Notes: a model not told the origin generated them from the letters alone. Shown: positions 22,638-34,678, numbered from the stretch's first letter. The stretch: 64,000 nt of DNA from Heterohyrax brucei (GCA_028571685.1 CM053143.1:2609501-2673500), one strand, 5' to 3'. Made by a program: numbers and translations.

Positions 22638-23628
22638 TGGGAATTCCAGAACACCTTATTGTGCTCTTAAGGAATCTGTATATGGATCAAGAGGCAGTCA
22701 TGTGAACAGAACAAGGGGACACTGCATGGATTAAAGTTAGGAAAAATGTGCGTTAGCATTGTATCCTTTCACCATACTTTTTCAATCGGTATGCCAAGCA
22801 AATAATCTGAGAAGCTAGATTATACAAAGAAGAACGAGGCATCAGCATTGGAGGAAGACTCTTTAATAACCTGCATTACTCAGACAACACCACTTTACTT
22901 GCTGGAAGTGAAGATTTGAAACACTTACTGATCAAGATCCAGGACCACAGCCTTCAGTATGGATTGCACCTCAACATTAAGAAAACAAAAGTCCTCACAA
23001 ATGGGCTTCTAAGCAACATCATGATAAATCTAGAATGGACTGAGGTTGCCAAGGATTTCATTTTACTTGGGTCCGCACTCAATACCTATGGAAGCAGCAG
23101 TCAAAAATCAAAAGACCATTGCACTGGGAAAATCTGCTGCAAATGACCTTTTCAAAGTATTCAAAAGACTATAGTGCACCTGACTCAAGCAATGATATTT
23201 TCAATCATGTCACATACATGCAAAAGCCAGACAGTGAACAAAGAAGACAGAAGAAGAATTGATCCCTTCAAATTGTGGTGCAGGAGAAGAATGTTGAATG
23301 TGCCATGGACCACCAAAAGAACAAATAGATCTGTTCTCGAAGAAGGACAACCAGAGTGCTCCTTGGAAGTGAAGACTGTAAGACTGCATCTTACACAGTT
23401 TGGACATGCTGTCAGGAAGGGCCATAAGGACATCATGCTTGGTAGAGCGGAGGGTCAGCAAAAAAGAGGTAGACGCTTGACAAGATGGATTGACATAGTG
23501 GCCACATCAATGGGCTTAAGTTTAAAAATAATTGTGGTCATGGTACAAGACTGGACAGTGTTTCCTTCTGTTGTTCATAGGGTCAAGGTGAGTGGGAACT
23601 GACTCGACAGCACCTAACAACAACGTGG
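22638..23628 (+). mobile_element. 5'-truncated RTE/BovB-class LINE
   Basis: Starts at 'gggaattccagaacacc' in the RT domain and runs to the element's 3' end. Translated blocks are 'GRLFNNLHYSDNTTLLAGSE' near 22851-22910 (the RT YADD motif is mutated to YSDN), 'HLLIKIQDHSLQYGLHLNIK' (22919-22978), 'ILLGSALNTYGSSSQKSKDH' (23063-23122) and the C-terminal 'KEDRRRIDPFKLWCRRRMLN' (23240-23299). The last is typical of RTE ORF2 and is followed by 'KRGRRLTRWID'. It ends '...actgactcgacagcac' and ctaacaacaac. Frameshifts break it into pieces. Confidence 0.9.
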
Positions 23629-23689
23629 ATGTATTAGTCAAAAATTAATAAGAAAAAATTGAATGAAACCTTTCCATTTATTTTTTAGA

Positions 23690-23815
23690 AACTAGTAAAC
23701 CTGGCTCAAATTTGCCAGATGCTCCTTAGAAACTCTATGAGGCAGTTCTTCTCTTGTCTATAGGGTTGCTATGAGTCAGAACTCACTGGAAAGCAGCGGG
23801 TTTAGTTTTTAGGGT
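23690..23815 (+). mobile_element. AfroSINE fragment
   Basis: Plus-strand body and tail: 'gccagatgctccttagaaac', 'atagggttgctatgagtcag', then a G/T-rich end 'gtttagtttttagggtttg'. The head is missing or eroded. Confidence 0.75.
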
Positions 23816-23937
23816 TTGGGTAACCTGGTACTTCAGTCAGGATTGCTGATGTCTGGTACATATAAATAAACACTAGAATCTGAAAGTTTAGAATACAGAG
23901 GTTGTGTTTCTCATTCAGTAAAGTCTGAGGTGTGTTA

Positions 23938-23988
23938 AGCCCTCCAAACCAAACCCAGTGCATTTGAGTCGATTCCAACTCTGTAATA
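23938..23988 (-). mobile_element. AfroSINE tail fragment
   Basis: 'aaaccaaacccagtgcattt' followed by 'gagtcgattccaactc', the reverse complement of the tail and end of body. Confidence 0.65.
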
Positions 23989-25985
23989 AATCTAATATCC
24001 ATGCCTTGAGAACATGTGGCTTTCATGTTCAGTTGCAGTGGATGAGAGATGACAAAAAATCCATTGGTTCTTCACTGCCTCTGTTCAGATTAACACATTA
24101 TTTCTGCAAACACATCATTGGTCAGACCAGACACGCAGTCCTCACATGACCTCAAGGAATGCAGTAAAAAGAAGAGTGCACTTAGATAGCTAGTGATCAC
24201 AAACTGTATTTTCCACAGCTCAGTAAATTAGTTTTTAAGCAAAAGTTTAACAATTATGAAGTCTCATTCATTGTGTAAGTCTTTTGTTGTTTGCTTTAAA
24301 TTTTCCATTGTTAAAATAACATATTAAAGATTCAAGTCAAGACTGCCATGGGTAACATCTTTAGAATGCCCTTAAATATCCAAATATATCCTATCCTAAA
24401 TATAAACTATTTTACTTTGACCCCAGAAAAGCATTGTGAGTAAATACACTGTTAGTCAGCCTAAAAGTAGGTATGTTTTGAAATACTTATTTCAGTCATG
24501 ATCAGCTGTGCCGGGTACAATTATACAATCATAGCCTGCGTAGTCATTAACCAAACAGTATTTGGAGTCAGAAGAGCTCATGCCACACAATTTGTTAATC
24601 TCCGTCAACCAAGTTTTCATATGTAGAGCCAATAAAGACAATTGTGTGTGCTCTGTCACCACAGATTACAAAAAAAGCTTCAAGGAAGTCCATAACAACA
24701 TTCTATTGTCCATTTTTATCCTGAAAAGAAATGTCTATTTCATACTTAATTTTTGGCTTTCGCTTCTCCTCTGAGTCCTTTTTGCCAAACTGTGCTTTTT
24801 AACTTTGCTGCAAGACAAATGAGGTCTGCTTCTAAAAAGTTGAAAGCAGTAACATGGGTGATTTGATGACTTCTAAAGTGTTCTTTTAAATGCAATGACA
24901 TGGAACTACGGGCATGATTTAGCAAGATCATTTAAACTTGTCTTCATTCTGTGGAAGCTTTTATTTACCAGAAAGATTTCTATATCCAGTTCTGAAGAAT
25001 GACAGGTGTCTGAAAGAGAGAATCAACTTTGGTAATTGGTAACTAGACTGTGGATTTACTCACCAGGAGAAGTGAAGAAAGGAATTAGAGAAAAGACTGA
25101 TCAACATTTCAGCAGAAGAAACAAAGCAAGTAAAGTATATATCGACATGTCATTTTAATGAGGCATGAAAGTGGCTGTCATTATAATGTGTGGATCAGAT
25201 ATTTTACGTCTCATATTTGTGCTACCTTTGTTTATTTTTCCTAAAAACACTGCAGGGTCAGGATGGAATGTCACAAATAAAAGGTTAAATCATGAGCACA
25301 CCCTACTGGTTTGGTGTGAGATGACAATAAAAGACAATAGGAAAATCTCAAGGTAATTTTTGGTTTTATATGTGTTTTATTTTGCTAGCGTGTTTTGTTT
25401 TGGGAGGTTTGTTTCCCCAGTGAGGACATAATCCAACATACCGATATTCAAAAATTTCCCAGCACTCATATATAATACATATTAATACATAATATGTATT
25501 TTAAGAGACTCAAATTGTTTATAAAAGTTTTGGATACTTTGATTTGCCTTCTTCCCTCCTTATCCATTTAACTCTTTCTGTTCAGCTCTGCTTTAGTAAT
25601 CACAGACTCTGAAACACTCTAAGGAGGGGTCTTTTGAATTGAATCAGTCTAATCCTGGATCTGAAAAGCCACTTGGGGATGTTACACTGACGCTCTGCTG
25701 CTCACACATCACCTGCTTTTTCCTTGTTTTCTCTCAGCTCTTGCTTTTATGGGGCAAAATCTTCAAATGACTGAGTGGTGCCAGCATATAGAGATTTCTG
25801 GTGAATACAACTTTCCCCCATACCAGGAAACCAGATGGAATTGCTCAGTTACATTTAGGTGACTTTTTCTGTTCTATGGATACAGTAACTACATAACCAA
25901 TATTTAAAGGGAAAAATAGCATTTTTTGGCAGAACACGATTAATACAAATTTATAGTTAAATGCATGTTATAGAAAGATGAATAA
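23989..25985. other. Intergenic sequence, nothing recognised
   Basis: No transposon or gene identified. The 60-75-codon frames here are short and lack features. Confidence 0.5.
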
Positions 25986-25989
25986 TGAA

Positions 25990-26146
25990 ATCAAGCCCAT
26001 TGCTGTCCATTAGGTTGCAGCTCATAGGGACCCTTAGGACAGAGTAAAATCGTCCCATAGTTTCCAAGGAGCAGCAGGAGGGTTTAAACTGCCATCCTTT
26101 TGTTTAGTAGCTGTACCTCTTAACTACTACACCACCAGGTTTTCTA
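25990..26146 (-). mobile_element. AfroSINE
   Basis: Reverse-complement copy, 'cccattgctgtccattaggt' to 'actacaccaccaggttttc'. A second SINE in the same orientation lies immediately to its right. Confidence 0.85.
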
Positions 26147-26159
26147 GAAGACCATTTAA

Positions 26160-26326
26160 AATAACCACCAAATCCACTGCCATTGAGCTGATTTCATCTC
26201 ATAGTGACCCCATAAGACAGAGCAGAACTGCCCTGGAGAGTTTCCAAGGAGCACCTGGAAGATTCTAACTGCTGATCTTTTGGTTAGCAGCTGTATCACT
26301 TAACCACTATGCCACCAGGGTTTGCA
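26160..26326 (-). mobile_element. AfroSINE, tandem neighbour
   Basis: Reverse-complement copy, 'ccactgccattgagctgatt' to 'ctatgccaccagggtttgc'. The flanks agaagaccattta (26147) and agaagaccaataa (26327) look like an imperfect target-site duplication, indicating independent insertion beside the first copy rather than local duplication. Confidence 0.85.
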
Positions 26327-26622
26327 GAAGACCAATAAATAGCCATAATTATATAACCTATGCTCCTGTGTTTAGAAAAATAGATTCATGTGCCACTTAA
26401 TCATTTCCAACTACTTTCTCCTTTACTGACTGACATTATCTGGAAAGGAATGCTGTGGGCTTTGGAAATGGTGATTTGAGAGTGTTTGTGGTTTATTTTA
26501 TTTTTTTCACCCAGCAATAGTGACCAAGATCACATGGCTGGTTTTATATTATGATTTTACTCTATTTCCATAGTAATAAATTTGGAATTTATTTTCACTA
26601 CATTCTCAGAGTCTAGAAAATT

Positions 26623-26790
26623 AATGTGGTATAGTGGTTAAAAGCTTGGCTGCTATCCAAGGGATTGGCAGTTCAAATCAACCAGCCTCTTCTTAGAAAC
26701 CCTCTGTGGCACTTTAACTCTGTCCTTCAGGATTGCTGTGAGTCAGAATCCACTAAATGGCAACAGGCTTGATTTGGTTTTAGTTTAGGC
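26623..26790 (+). mobile_element. AfroSINE
   Basis: Plus-strand full copy: 'gtggtatagtggttaaaagc' (A-box region), 'ggcagttcaaatcaacc' (B-box region), 'attgctgtgagtcagaatcc', ending in a TTTGG-rich tail. Confidence 0.85.
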
Positions 26791-27255
26791 AATAAGGGGT
26801 TAGGAACTAGTAACTCAATTGCCATAAGTACATATGGGTAAAAAAAAGAAACATTTATCATTTCTTTTATGAGGTAAAATAGTGTCAGGGATCAGAAAAA
26901 TATATTGGTACCATGATGCAAAGGGAATTTCTTCACAATTCATATATCTATCCACACAAAAAATATTTTTGAGAATGAAATATACCTTTTTCCAGTATAA
27001 TAAAATAAGACTCCAATAAGCTTATGTAGGTACAAATTAAAATTAACTGTTGATGTTTGCCTTCCAGTTCTTTTGGGCTCAAAATTAACTCTGATCCAAA
27101 GATGTCTTACACACTGTCCATTTTTTCAATTGTAATGTTCTTTAATTTGAGGCTTTCGCTTTTTTTACCTTATTTGCAAAATTTAAATCTGATAGAATTA
27201 TGCCTAGATGGCAAAATACATTTGATTTCACCTCAGTTTCTTCTGTGAGATCCAA

Positions 27256-27415
27256 CATGCATCATGCTGCCAGGTTAATCTAATAAAGCACAGCCCCAAT
27301 CATATCACTCAACACCTTTAGCGGATCCCAATTACCTACAAAATTAACTTCCAAAGCCTGGTCTTAACATGTCAAATCCTCTCTGAATGACTTCTCTGTC
27401 TTTACCTGTTATGGT
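27256..27415 (+). mobile_element. LINE-2 (L2) fragment
   Basis: 'catcatgctgccaggttaat', 'caatcatatcactcaacacc' and 'gcggatcccaattacctac' match the L2 coding-strand order near the 3' part of the element as I know it. L2 is an ancient CR1-class LINE shared by all mammals; high divergence is expected. Confidence 0.65.
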
Positions 27416-27417
27416 CA

Positions 27418-27452
27418 GTATGAGTTGGAATAGACTCTATGGCAGTGGTTAA
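27418..27452 (+). mobile_element. AfroSINE tail fragment
   Basis: 'gtcagtatgagttggaatag' followed by actctatggcag, the conserved end of the SINE body. It adjoins the L2 fragment. Confidence 0.5.
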
Positions 27453-28489
27453 ACATATCTATATTCCAGTGCAGCTATAAATTAATTTTTACTTCCTCGA
27501 ACTCTTTTTTTTGTTATAATGATTGAATGAAAATGTACATTCCCATGCAAATTTGCATGCTCACCTACAAGCAGGTCCCACTGCTCTCCCTACGCGATGA
27601 CAGCACGCTCTTCCTCTCTGCTTCACACATGTCGTATTCTCCCAACAATCTCCTATCCCCTCCTCTCCACCCACTCCCCTTCCTGCAGCAAAAGGTTGGC
27701 AGGATGACATCCTATAGATGCATAGAACCATAAAATTCCCACAAGATACAGTCACTCCGCATTGCCAAGTCCAATTCACTGCTGTCGGAAAAGTTGACCT
27801 TCCTTATTATTTATGGACAAGGGCAGAATCAGGGCCAGGGACCACGCTTCCAGGGGAATTCTGAAGCACCTGGACCATCAATCACGGTCTTTTATTGAAG
27901 ATCTCAGGGTGCACCCATATGTATTCTCTTATTGCCAGTGAAACTCCACTTTGTGAGCTCTATCGTGGCTGTCACAGAAGCACCCCTCACTTTTTCTGGT
28001 CATGAGTAGGTGTAGAGACCCACTCATGTGGGTCTCTCTGTCTTCTGGGTTCTCTTTTCCTCATGTCATTCTTGTCCTCAGTGATCATCCATTCCTGTTG
28101 AGTTGGGACCATTTGCTGTACCCTCAGATGGCAGCTTGGCAGCTTTTAAGACCCCAAACGCCACTCACCAAAGAGAGGTGCAGAGAGTCCTCATTAACAA
28201 AACCCTAGTTGTGCCAACTGGCCTCAATTTCACCTGAAAGCATAGTCCCTGGCACCCCGCCCCAGCTACTCCGTCCATGCAATATTGTGTTAAGATGGGA
28301 GGAGTACTCAAATTGTGTTGAAGTCCAGTTATTACTGATCGTCTTTCTAATGTGTGCTGTCACAAATTTCACCCAACTAAATTTCTATTAACTATCTAAT
28401 CTAAACCCTTTCCCACTCACTCTCCTTCCTTCCCCATCCTTGCAGACTTCAAAGTCCTTTCTTCCATACGTGAGTCTGTTTTTAAGTTC

Positions 28490-31400
28490 TTATCATAGGG
28501 GTCTCATGCAATATTTGTCCTTTTGTCACTGACTACATTCACTCAGCATAATGTACTCCAGTTGAAGCCAGGTTAAGCAATGTTTTCTGCAATCATCATT
28601 GTTCTTGATTCTTAGCAGTTCTCGTTTATCTATTTTCTCTTCCAATGATTGTGGTTTGTTTGACAGATTTTGAAGTCTGTCTGCATTGTGTATTAAACCT
28701 TGCATTGTTCCTACTTTTTCTTGGATGAGCTTTATCATTTTAGATTTGATATTTAGGTCTTTTATCCAGTTTGAGTTGGTTTTTGCATAAGGTGTAAGAT
28801 CTTGTTTTAATTTAGTGCAGATGGACATCCAGTTTTGCCAGCACCATTTGTTGAAGAGATTGTTTTTACCCCAGTTTAATGTCTTAGAAACTTTGTCGAA
28901 TATCAGCTGTTCATAGGCAGTTGATGTCATTTCTGGGGTCTCAAGTCTGTTCCACTGATCTGTCTGTTTTGTAGCAATATCAGGCTGTTTTGACTGCAGT
29001 GGCAGTGTAATATGTTCTAAGGTCAGGTAATGAGAGGCCTCCCAGTGTGTTCTTGTTCTTTAGTAGTGCTTTACTTATCTGGGGCTTCTTGCCTTTCCAG
29101 ACAAAGTTGGTAATTTGTTCCTCCATCTCATTAAAAAAAGTCACTGGAACTTGTATTGGGATTGCATTATATAAGTAGATTGCTTTGGCTAAAATAGACA
29201 TTTTCACAATGTTAAGTTTTCCTGTCCACGAGCATGGTAAGTTTATTCATTTATGTAAGTCTCTCTTAGTTTCTTATAGTAAGGGTTTGTAGTTCTCTTT
29301 GTAAAGTTCTGTGAGTTCTCTGTTTAAATTTATTCCCAGGTACTTTATCTTCTTTGGGGACTTGGTAAATGGTATTGATTTGGTGATTTCTTTCTTATAA
29401 CCTTGTTGGTATAAAGGAATCCTACTGATTTACTTACATTTATCTTGTATCCTGAGACTTTGTTGAACTCTTCTATCAGTTTGAGTAGTTTCCTGATGGA
29501 TTCTTTGGGATTCTCTGCATATATAATCATATCATCAGCAAATAGGGAGACTTCTAGTTCTTCTTTGCTGATGCAGAAGCCCTTTATTTCTTGGTCTTGT
29601 CTAATTGCTCTGGCTAGAACTTGTAGTACAATGTTCAATAGGAGAGGTGAGAGTAGACACCCTTGTCTAGTTCCTGTTCTCAAGGGAAATTGTTTCAGTC
29701 TCTCACCAGTCAGGATGACGTAGGCAGTTGGCTTTGTATAAATGGCATAAATTGCATTGAGGAATTGGCCATCTATTCCTACTTTGCTGAGAGTTTTTAG
29801 CATGATTGGGTGTTGGACTTTATCAAATGCCTTTTCTATATCAGTAGTCGAGATCAAGTAGTTCTTGTCTTTTGTGGTATTATGTGGTTGATGACATTAA
29901 TTCTTTTCCTGATGTTGAACCAGCCTTCCATTCCTGGCATGAATCCGATTTGGTCATGCTGGATTATTTTTTTTGATGTGTTGTATTCTATTGGCAAAAA
30001 TTTTGTTGAAGATTTTTGCATCTAGATTCATGAGTGATATTGGTCTACAGTTCTCCCTTTTGGTTGGGTCTTTCCCTGGCTTTGGTATCAGGGTTATGCT
30101 GGCTTCATCAAATGAATTTGGGAATATACCATCTCTTTCTATACTCTGAAATAGTCTCAGTAATATTGGAGATAACTCTTCTCTAAAAGCTTGGTAGAGT
30201 TCTGCAGTGAAGCCATCTGGGCCCGGGCTTTTTTCGGTTGATGGCTTTTGAATGACTTTTTCAATCTCTTCCTTTGTGTTATTAAGCTGTTCTGCTTCAC
30301 CTTGTGATAATTTTGATAGGTGATATGAATCAAGGAATTTGTCCATTTCCTCTAGGTTTTCAAATTTGTTAGAATACAGTCTTTCAGAGTATTCACCTAT
30401 GATGTTTTTGATTTCTGTTGGTTCTGTAGTGATGACTCCCCTCTCATTTCTTATTTGGGTTATTTGTTTTCTTTCCTGTTTTTCTCTAGTAAGTTTAGCC
30501 AATGGTTTATCAATTTGGTTGATCTTTTCAAAAAACCAGTTTTGGTCTTTTCAATTTTTTCAATTGTTCTTCTGTTCTCTAATTCATTTAGTTCTGCCCT
30601 AATCTTTATGATCTGTTTCCTTCTGGTGCCTGAGGGATTCCTCTGTTTTTCTCTATTCATTCAAGCTGTAGGGTCAGTTCTTTGGTTTGGTTTCTTTCTT
30701 CCTTCCATATGTGTGCATTTATGTAGATAAATTGACCTCTGAACACTGCTGTGCCTGTATCCCATAAGTTCTGGTAGGAAGTGTTTTCATTCTCTTTGGA
30801 ATCCATCAATTTCTTTATTTCATCCTTGATTTCTTCTACGACTCATGATGTTTTGAGCAAGGTGTTGTTCAGTTTCCATGAGTTCCACTTTCTACCTATG
30901 TTTTTTTCTGGTATTGATTTCGACTTTTATGGCTCTGTGATCTGAAAACATGCTTTTCATTAATTCGATGGTATGGATTTTATTGAGAATTGCCTTATGT
31001 CCTAACACATGGTCTCTTCTGGAGAATGTTCCATGTGCACTGGAGAAGAAGGTGTAGTTGTCCACTGATGGGTAGAAAGTTCTGTATGTGTCAATAAGTT
31101 CTAGTAGGTTAATTGTGTCAATAAGGTCTTCTGTGTCTTTATTGAGCTTTTTTCTAGACGATGTGTCCAACATTGAGAGTGGGGTGTTGAAGTCTCCTAC
31201 TATTATTGTGGAGTGATCTATCTCCTTTTTCAGTGTAGTCAGAGTTTCTTTGATGTATTTAGGTGCTCTAATATTTGGTGCATAAATATTTACTATTGTT
31301 AAGTCCTGCTTGTGTATTGAATCTTTCAGCAACAGTGAACATCCTCGTCTGCGATGGTGGCTTTTACATTTAATTTGATTTTATCTGAGATTAAAATTGC

Positions 31401-31622
31401 CACAGCTACTCTTCTGTATTCATTGTTAGCTTGATAAATATTCTTCCATCCTTTAATTCTCAGTTTGTTCCTATCTTTAAGTCTAAGGTGAGTTTTTTGT
31501 AGGCAACATATAGAAGGGTTATGTCTTTTGATCCAAAATGTCATTCAATGTCTCTTTGCTGGAGCATTCAGTTCATTCACATTCAATGTAACTATTGATA
31601 AATATGTGTTAAGTGCTGCCAT
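28490..31622 (-). pseudogene. L1 ORF2 (endonuclease and reverse transcriptase), broken
   Basis: The ATG at 31622 opens 'MAALNTYLSIVTLNVNELNA', matching the L1 endonuclease start. The endonuclease shows 'PSICCLQKTHL', 'AILISDKIKL', 'IVGDFNTPLS' and 'SMFSDHRAIKVEI' (about 30930-31520). The RT shows '[16 protein letters not shown]' (about 30190-30240), '[19 protein letters not shown]' (30030-30085), '[11 protein letters not shown]' and an intact FADD at 29531-29542. The C-terminal Cys-rich region is removed by the ~660-bp deletion, and the reading frame stays open across that junction (28526-28930). Several stops and frameshifts remain. Confidence 0.9.
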
Positions 31623-32045
31623 GTGATATGTTTATTTTTGTGTTGATGTTTTCTCTGTTGTTCTTATTAATCTTTTCTGTGACCTTCTTCTTTGTGAGTT
31701 CATTTTTCACCTTTTTCAAAGTTGGTTTTGTGGTCGCTGAGACTCTTCTATTACATTTCTTGATATGGTTTGCTGTTTCTTTATTATGCTTTACGGCTGC
31801 CCCTATGATCATGCTTAATAAACTGTATACAAACCCAATTTTGATGGCTACCAGTCTTTTTAGTTTCCCCTCCATCTGGAAGGACTATAATAACTGTAGT
31901 ACATCCCTCTTTTTAATACGATGTTATCATAGTCTACATGACATGATCACTAAATAGTTCCTTTCAGTATTGCAGCTTTGATTGTGTTTGGAGCCTTCCC
32001 TAACTGGGTAGGATTCTGGATAACATGTCCTTCTGAAATATAAAG

Positions 32046-32966
32046 TTAGTGATTTTGTTCTTCCAAGCCAAGAGATTCTTTCAATATTTCTTGTAGCTTT
32101 GGTTTGGTTTTTACAAAGTCTCTGAGTTTCCATTTGCCTGTGAATGTCTTAATTCCATTTTCATATTTGAAAGATAGTTTTGCTGGATATATAATTCTTG
32201 GTTGGAAGTTCTTCTCCTTCAAGGCTTTGAATGTGTTGTACCACTGTCTCTGTGCCAGCATTGATGAAAGCCTGTAGGGTTTCCCTCTGAATGTTAGCTT
32301 TGCTTTGAGTCTTGCTGCCTTTAACAGTTTCTGCTTATGTTTCATTTTGTTGAGCTTGATTATAGTATGTAGTGGAGTCTTTCTATGGAGATCTATATTG
32401 AGTGGTGTTCAACACGTATCTGGATATAATTTCTGGGAAGTTTTCTGTCAGCAGCTCTGTCACAACACTCTCTGTGTTCTCAGGTGTCTCACCCTGTTCA
32501 GAAACTCCAATTAATCACAGATTGGTCTTCTTAATAGAGTCCCACATGCTGCTTAATGCTTCTTCATTTTTATTGTTTCTTTTTTCTGATTTCTCCTCAT
32601 AGATGCTGGAATCTGTAGCTCTTTCTTCCAAATCAGAAAGTCTCTTTTCCATTTGTTCCATTCTGTTTTCTCACCTTTGAGTTGAAGTGTCTATGTCTTT
32701 CATTTTGTTCTTGATCTGTTGGCTTTCTGAGTACTGATGTTCCATCAGATTGAACAGCTTGCTGAATTTTTGGTTTTGCTCTGCTGCATTTTGTATAATG
32801 TCTAGGAGGGCTCTATATATAATCCTTTTGTATTCACCTCTGATAGTTTCAGAAAAGTTTCTTCATCTGGGAAGTTCTGAAGTGGTTTCTTTTGGGAGTC
32901 TTCTGATGCCATAGGTGATTTCCAGGTTACTATCTTTTCCAATGTTTGTTGCTCTTTGGGCTTCAT
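32046..32966 (-). pseudogene. L1 ORF1, broken
   Basis: Starts 'MKPKEQQTLEKIVTWKSP' at 32966, with 'NFPDEETFLKLSEV' downstream. It then passes a coiled-coil segment and the C-terminal RNA-binding part 'MKHKQKLLKAARLKAKLTF' (32345) and 'FKALKEKNFQPRIIYPAKLSF', ending 'LGLEEQNH'. It spans about 307 codons, near the usual ORF1 size, with an early stop and frame changes. ORF1p coats L1 RNA. Confidence 0.85.
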
Positions 32967-34002
32967 GTGGGTCAATAGAGGCTGGGAGAGATGCTGTGAA
33001 GATGGACCACAGTTGTTTCTCAGGACTGTCCTAAAATAAGAAATAAAAAGTATTTGGCGACTTCCAAAATCAGTCAGGTTTTCAGGTGTATACGTCCCTC
33101 TTCTCAACTTGCAAAGCAAACACCTTGATATTGAACCCCAGATGTTATAAACTAGCTCAAAATACAGAAAGGCTGCTTGCCTACTGGCCTCTGCTGTCAG
33201 GCCCCAGCTGTAGGCAATACTGTGTAGAATTCTACTTTTCTGCTGGAAAAGTGGTCTCTTCTGTGTAGGCACTGCCTCCTAGCCCAGGAATTAGGTCCAG
33301 CTGAGGCTTCCGTATGGATGACTCCACCTCCCAGCAAAACAAGATGGCGTCTCCCACAAGCTTGCCAGCCGGCCTAGTCCAGACTCCCAGTAGAAAGAGA
33401 GGCCAAGAGTGCTAAAATGCCCAGAGTCCACAGCCTCCACTACTGGGCCCCTGACCTACACAACACTGTTCAAAACACTGCCTCCCTGCTGGAAAGGCAC
33501 TCTCACCCCAGCAGGTGCCACCTCTCAGCCTATGAACCAAGTCTGGCTGGGTCCTCTGCCTGGGCTTCTCCACTTCCCAGTGGATCAAGATGGACTCCCG
33601 CACAAGCGCGTCTGTACAGCTACCACATGGCAGAGGCAGATAGGCCAGCGAAGTTGAGGTGTATGGATTCCAAAAGCAGACTCTCAGAACCTGGTAATTA
33701 TGCTTGCCAGTCCCACCAGTAATGCATCTGAGACCAGCAGCTAGTCAAGTTCCAGCTCTGCCTGCCAGCCAAGAAAGAGGAAAAAAAATTAAAATAGTGA
33801 CTTACATTTGGTCTGTGCAAGCCTCTGCTCAAGACAAGTGGGGTCAGTGAAAGAGAGGAGGTTTTGCATTCAGTGATATGAGGTTCAAATTAACAGCCCT
33901 ATGCTGCATCCCAGGGCTTACTAGGTATAATTATCATTTCAGGTCTTGGTTTCCAGAGGGATTTAGGGAAGTATGCGTTTAGTCTACCATCATGACTCTG
34001 CC
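32967..34002 (-). promoter_or_regulatory. L1 5' UTR with two tandem monomer-like repeats
   Basis: Two related blocks of about 246 bp start near 33202 and 33448. Each carries 'ccc[ca]tgac/agctgtaggc', then 'ctgctggaaa', 'ccaagtctgg' or 'gtccagctga', and a YY1-like 'caagatgg' (33344 and 33586, on the plus strand, antisense to the L1). The terminal 5' YY1-type box is mutated ('catgatgg' on the minus strand, near 33986-33993). GC content is higher than the flanks. Tandem 5' monomers are known as promoter units in murine L1; that role is inferred here. Confidence 0.65.
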
Positions 34003-34178
34003 CCTCAAACTCTCTTAGGCCTTTCTCCATGTGACACTCATGTCCTTTGAAAACAATTCATTAATAAACCTGAATTCACTCTATTTCTCCAGAGTTCAGA
34101 CCACATAGAAAAATATTGATGATGACAATATTGACAAGAGCAATAGCTGGAATCAAAAATAAAAATAAAAACATTAAA

Positions 34179-34212
34179 TACTCATTGCTGTTGAGTCAGT
34201 TTCAACTTAGCA
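34179..34212 (-). mobile_element. AfroSINE fragment
   Basis: 'cattgctgttgagtcagttt' followed by caacttagcaac, the reverse complement of the conserved body end. Too short for more. Confidence 0.5.
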
Positions 34213-34217
34213 ACTTA

Positions 34218-34445
34218 GTGAGGGTTTGTTATACAGCAAGCATTGATCTAAGTGTTTTCTCTGAGTAGCATCAACTAAAAACTCTCAACATGTGTAGCTT
34301 CTCTACTTTTCCTGACAACCATAGGTGGGAGATTTTATTGGTACTGGGTTTTGAAAAGAAAGAACTGAGACCTAATGACACTAATCAGCTGGCCTAATGC
34401 CCATGTTTAATGTGTGGAAGAAGAAGAACTCAAATAATAAATGCT
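34218..34445 (+). mobile_element. Probable MIR SINE
   Basis: Order of blocks resembles MIR: 'agcaagcattgatctaagtg', 'cctgacaaccataggtggga', 'aaagaactgagacctaatga', and '...tgtggaagaagaagaactc'. Highly diverged, as expected for this pan-mammalian tRNA-derived SINE. Confidence 0.6.
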
Positions 34446-34678
34446 GTCTCTTCAGTGTTTTCTGATTTCCTCAGTTTGTAAACTGACCTACCTAGCTCTG
34501 TCGGGAAGAATAGTTAGGTTGTTGGGGTAGAAATTGTAGTCACCAACAATTTGTAGCAAATGAACACAAAAGCATTTACATTCCTATTTTGTAAGCTCAA
34601 TGAAGTCTATCTCTCATTTGTTAGAGATCAAACCATCACCAGACACGAAACCTTCACTTTAAAGAGACCACAATTCCA

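Larger units (their letters stand above)
27506..34002 (-). mobile_element. Near-full-length L1 with TSD
   Basis: Minus-strand L1 of ~6.5 kb: 5' UTR (32967-34002), ORF1 (32046-32966), intergenic (31623-32045), ORF2 (about 28490-31622), long 3' UTR (27510-28490), T-rich 3' end. Flanks are cctcgaactct at 27495-27505 and cctcaaactct at 34003-34013, an 11-bp duplication with one difference. Relative to the 19.5-kb copy, about 660 bp of the ORF2 C-terminus is deleted at about 28600. ORF1 and ORF2 both contain stops, so it is defective. Confidence 0.95.

Noticed and set aside
26147-26340. The two adjacent AfroSINEs as a local tandem duplication
   Set aside because: The second copy has its own imperfect target duplication (agaagacca...) and the copies differ throughout, which favours independent insertion.
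33409-33722. 82- and 101-codon plus-strand frames in GC-rich DNA
   Set aside because: They are antisense frames across the L1 5' UTR repeats. The relatives at 53 kb do not preserve them.
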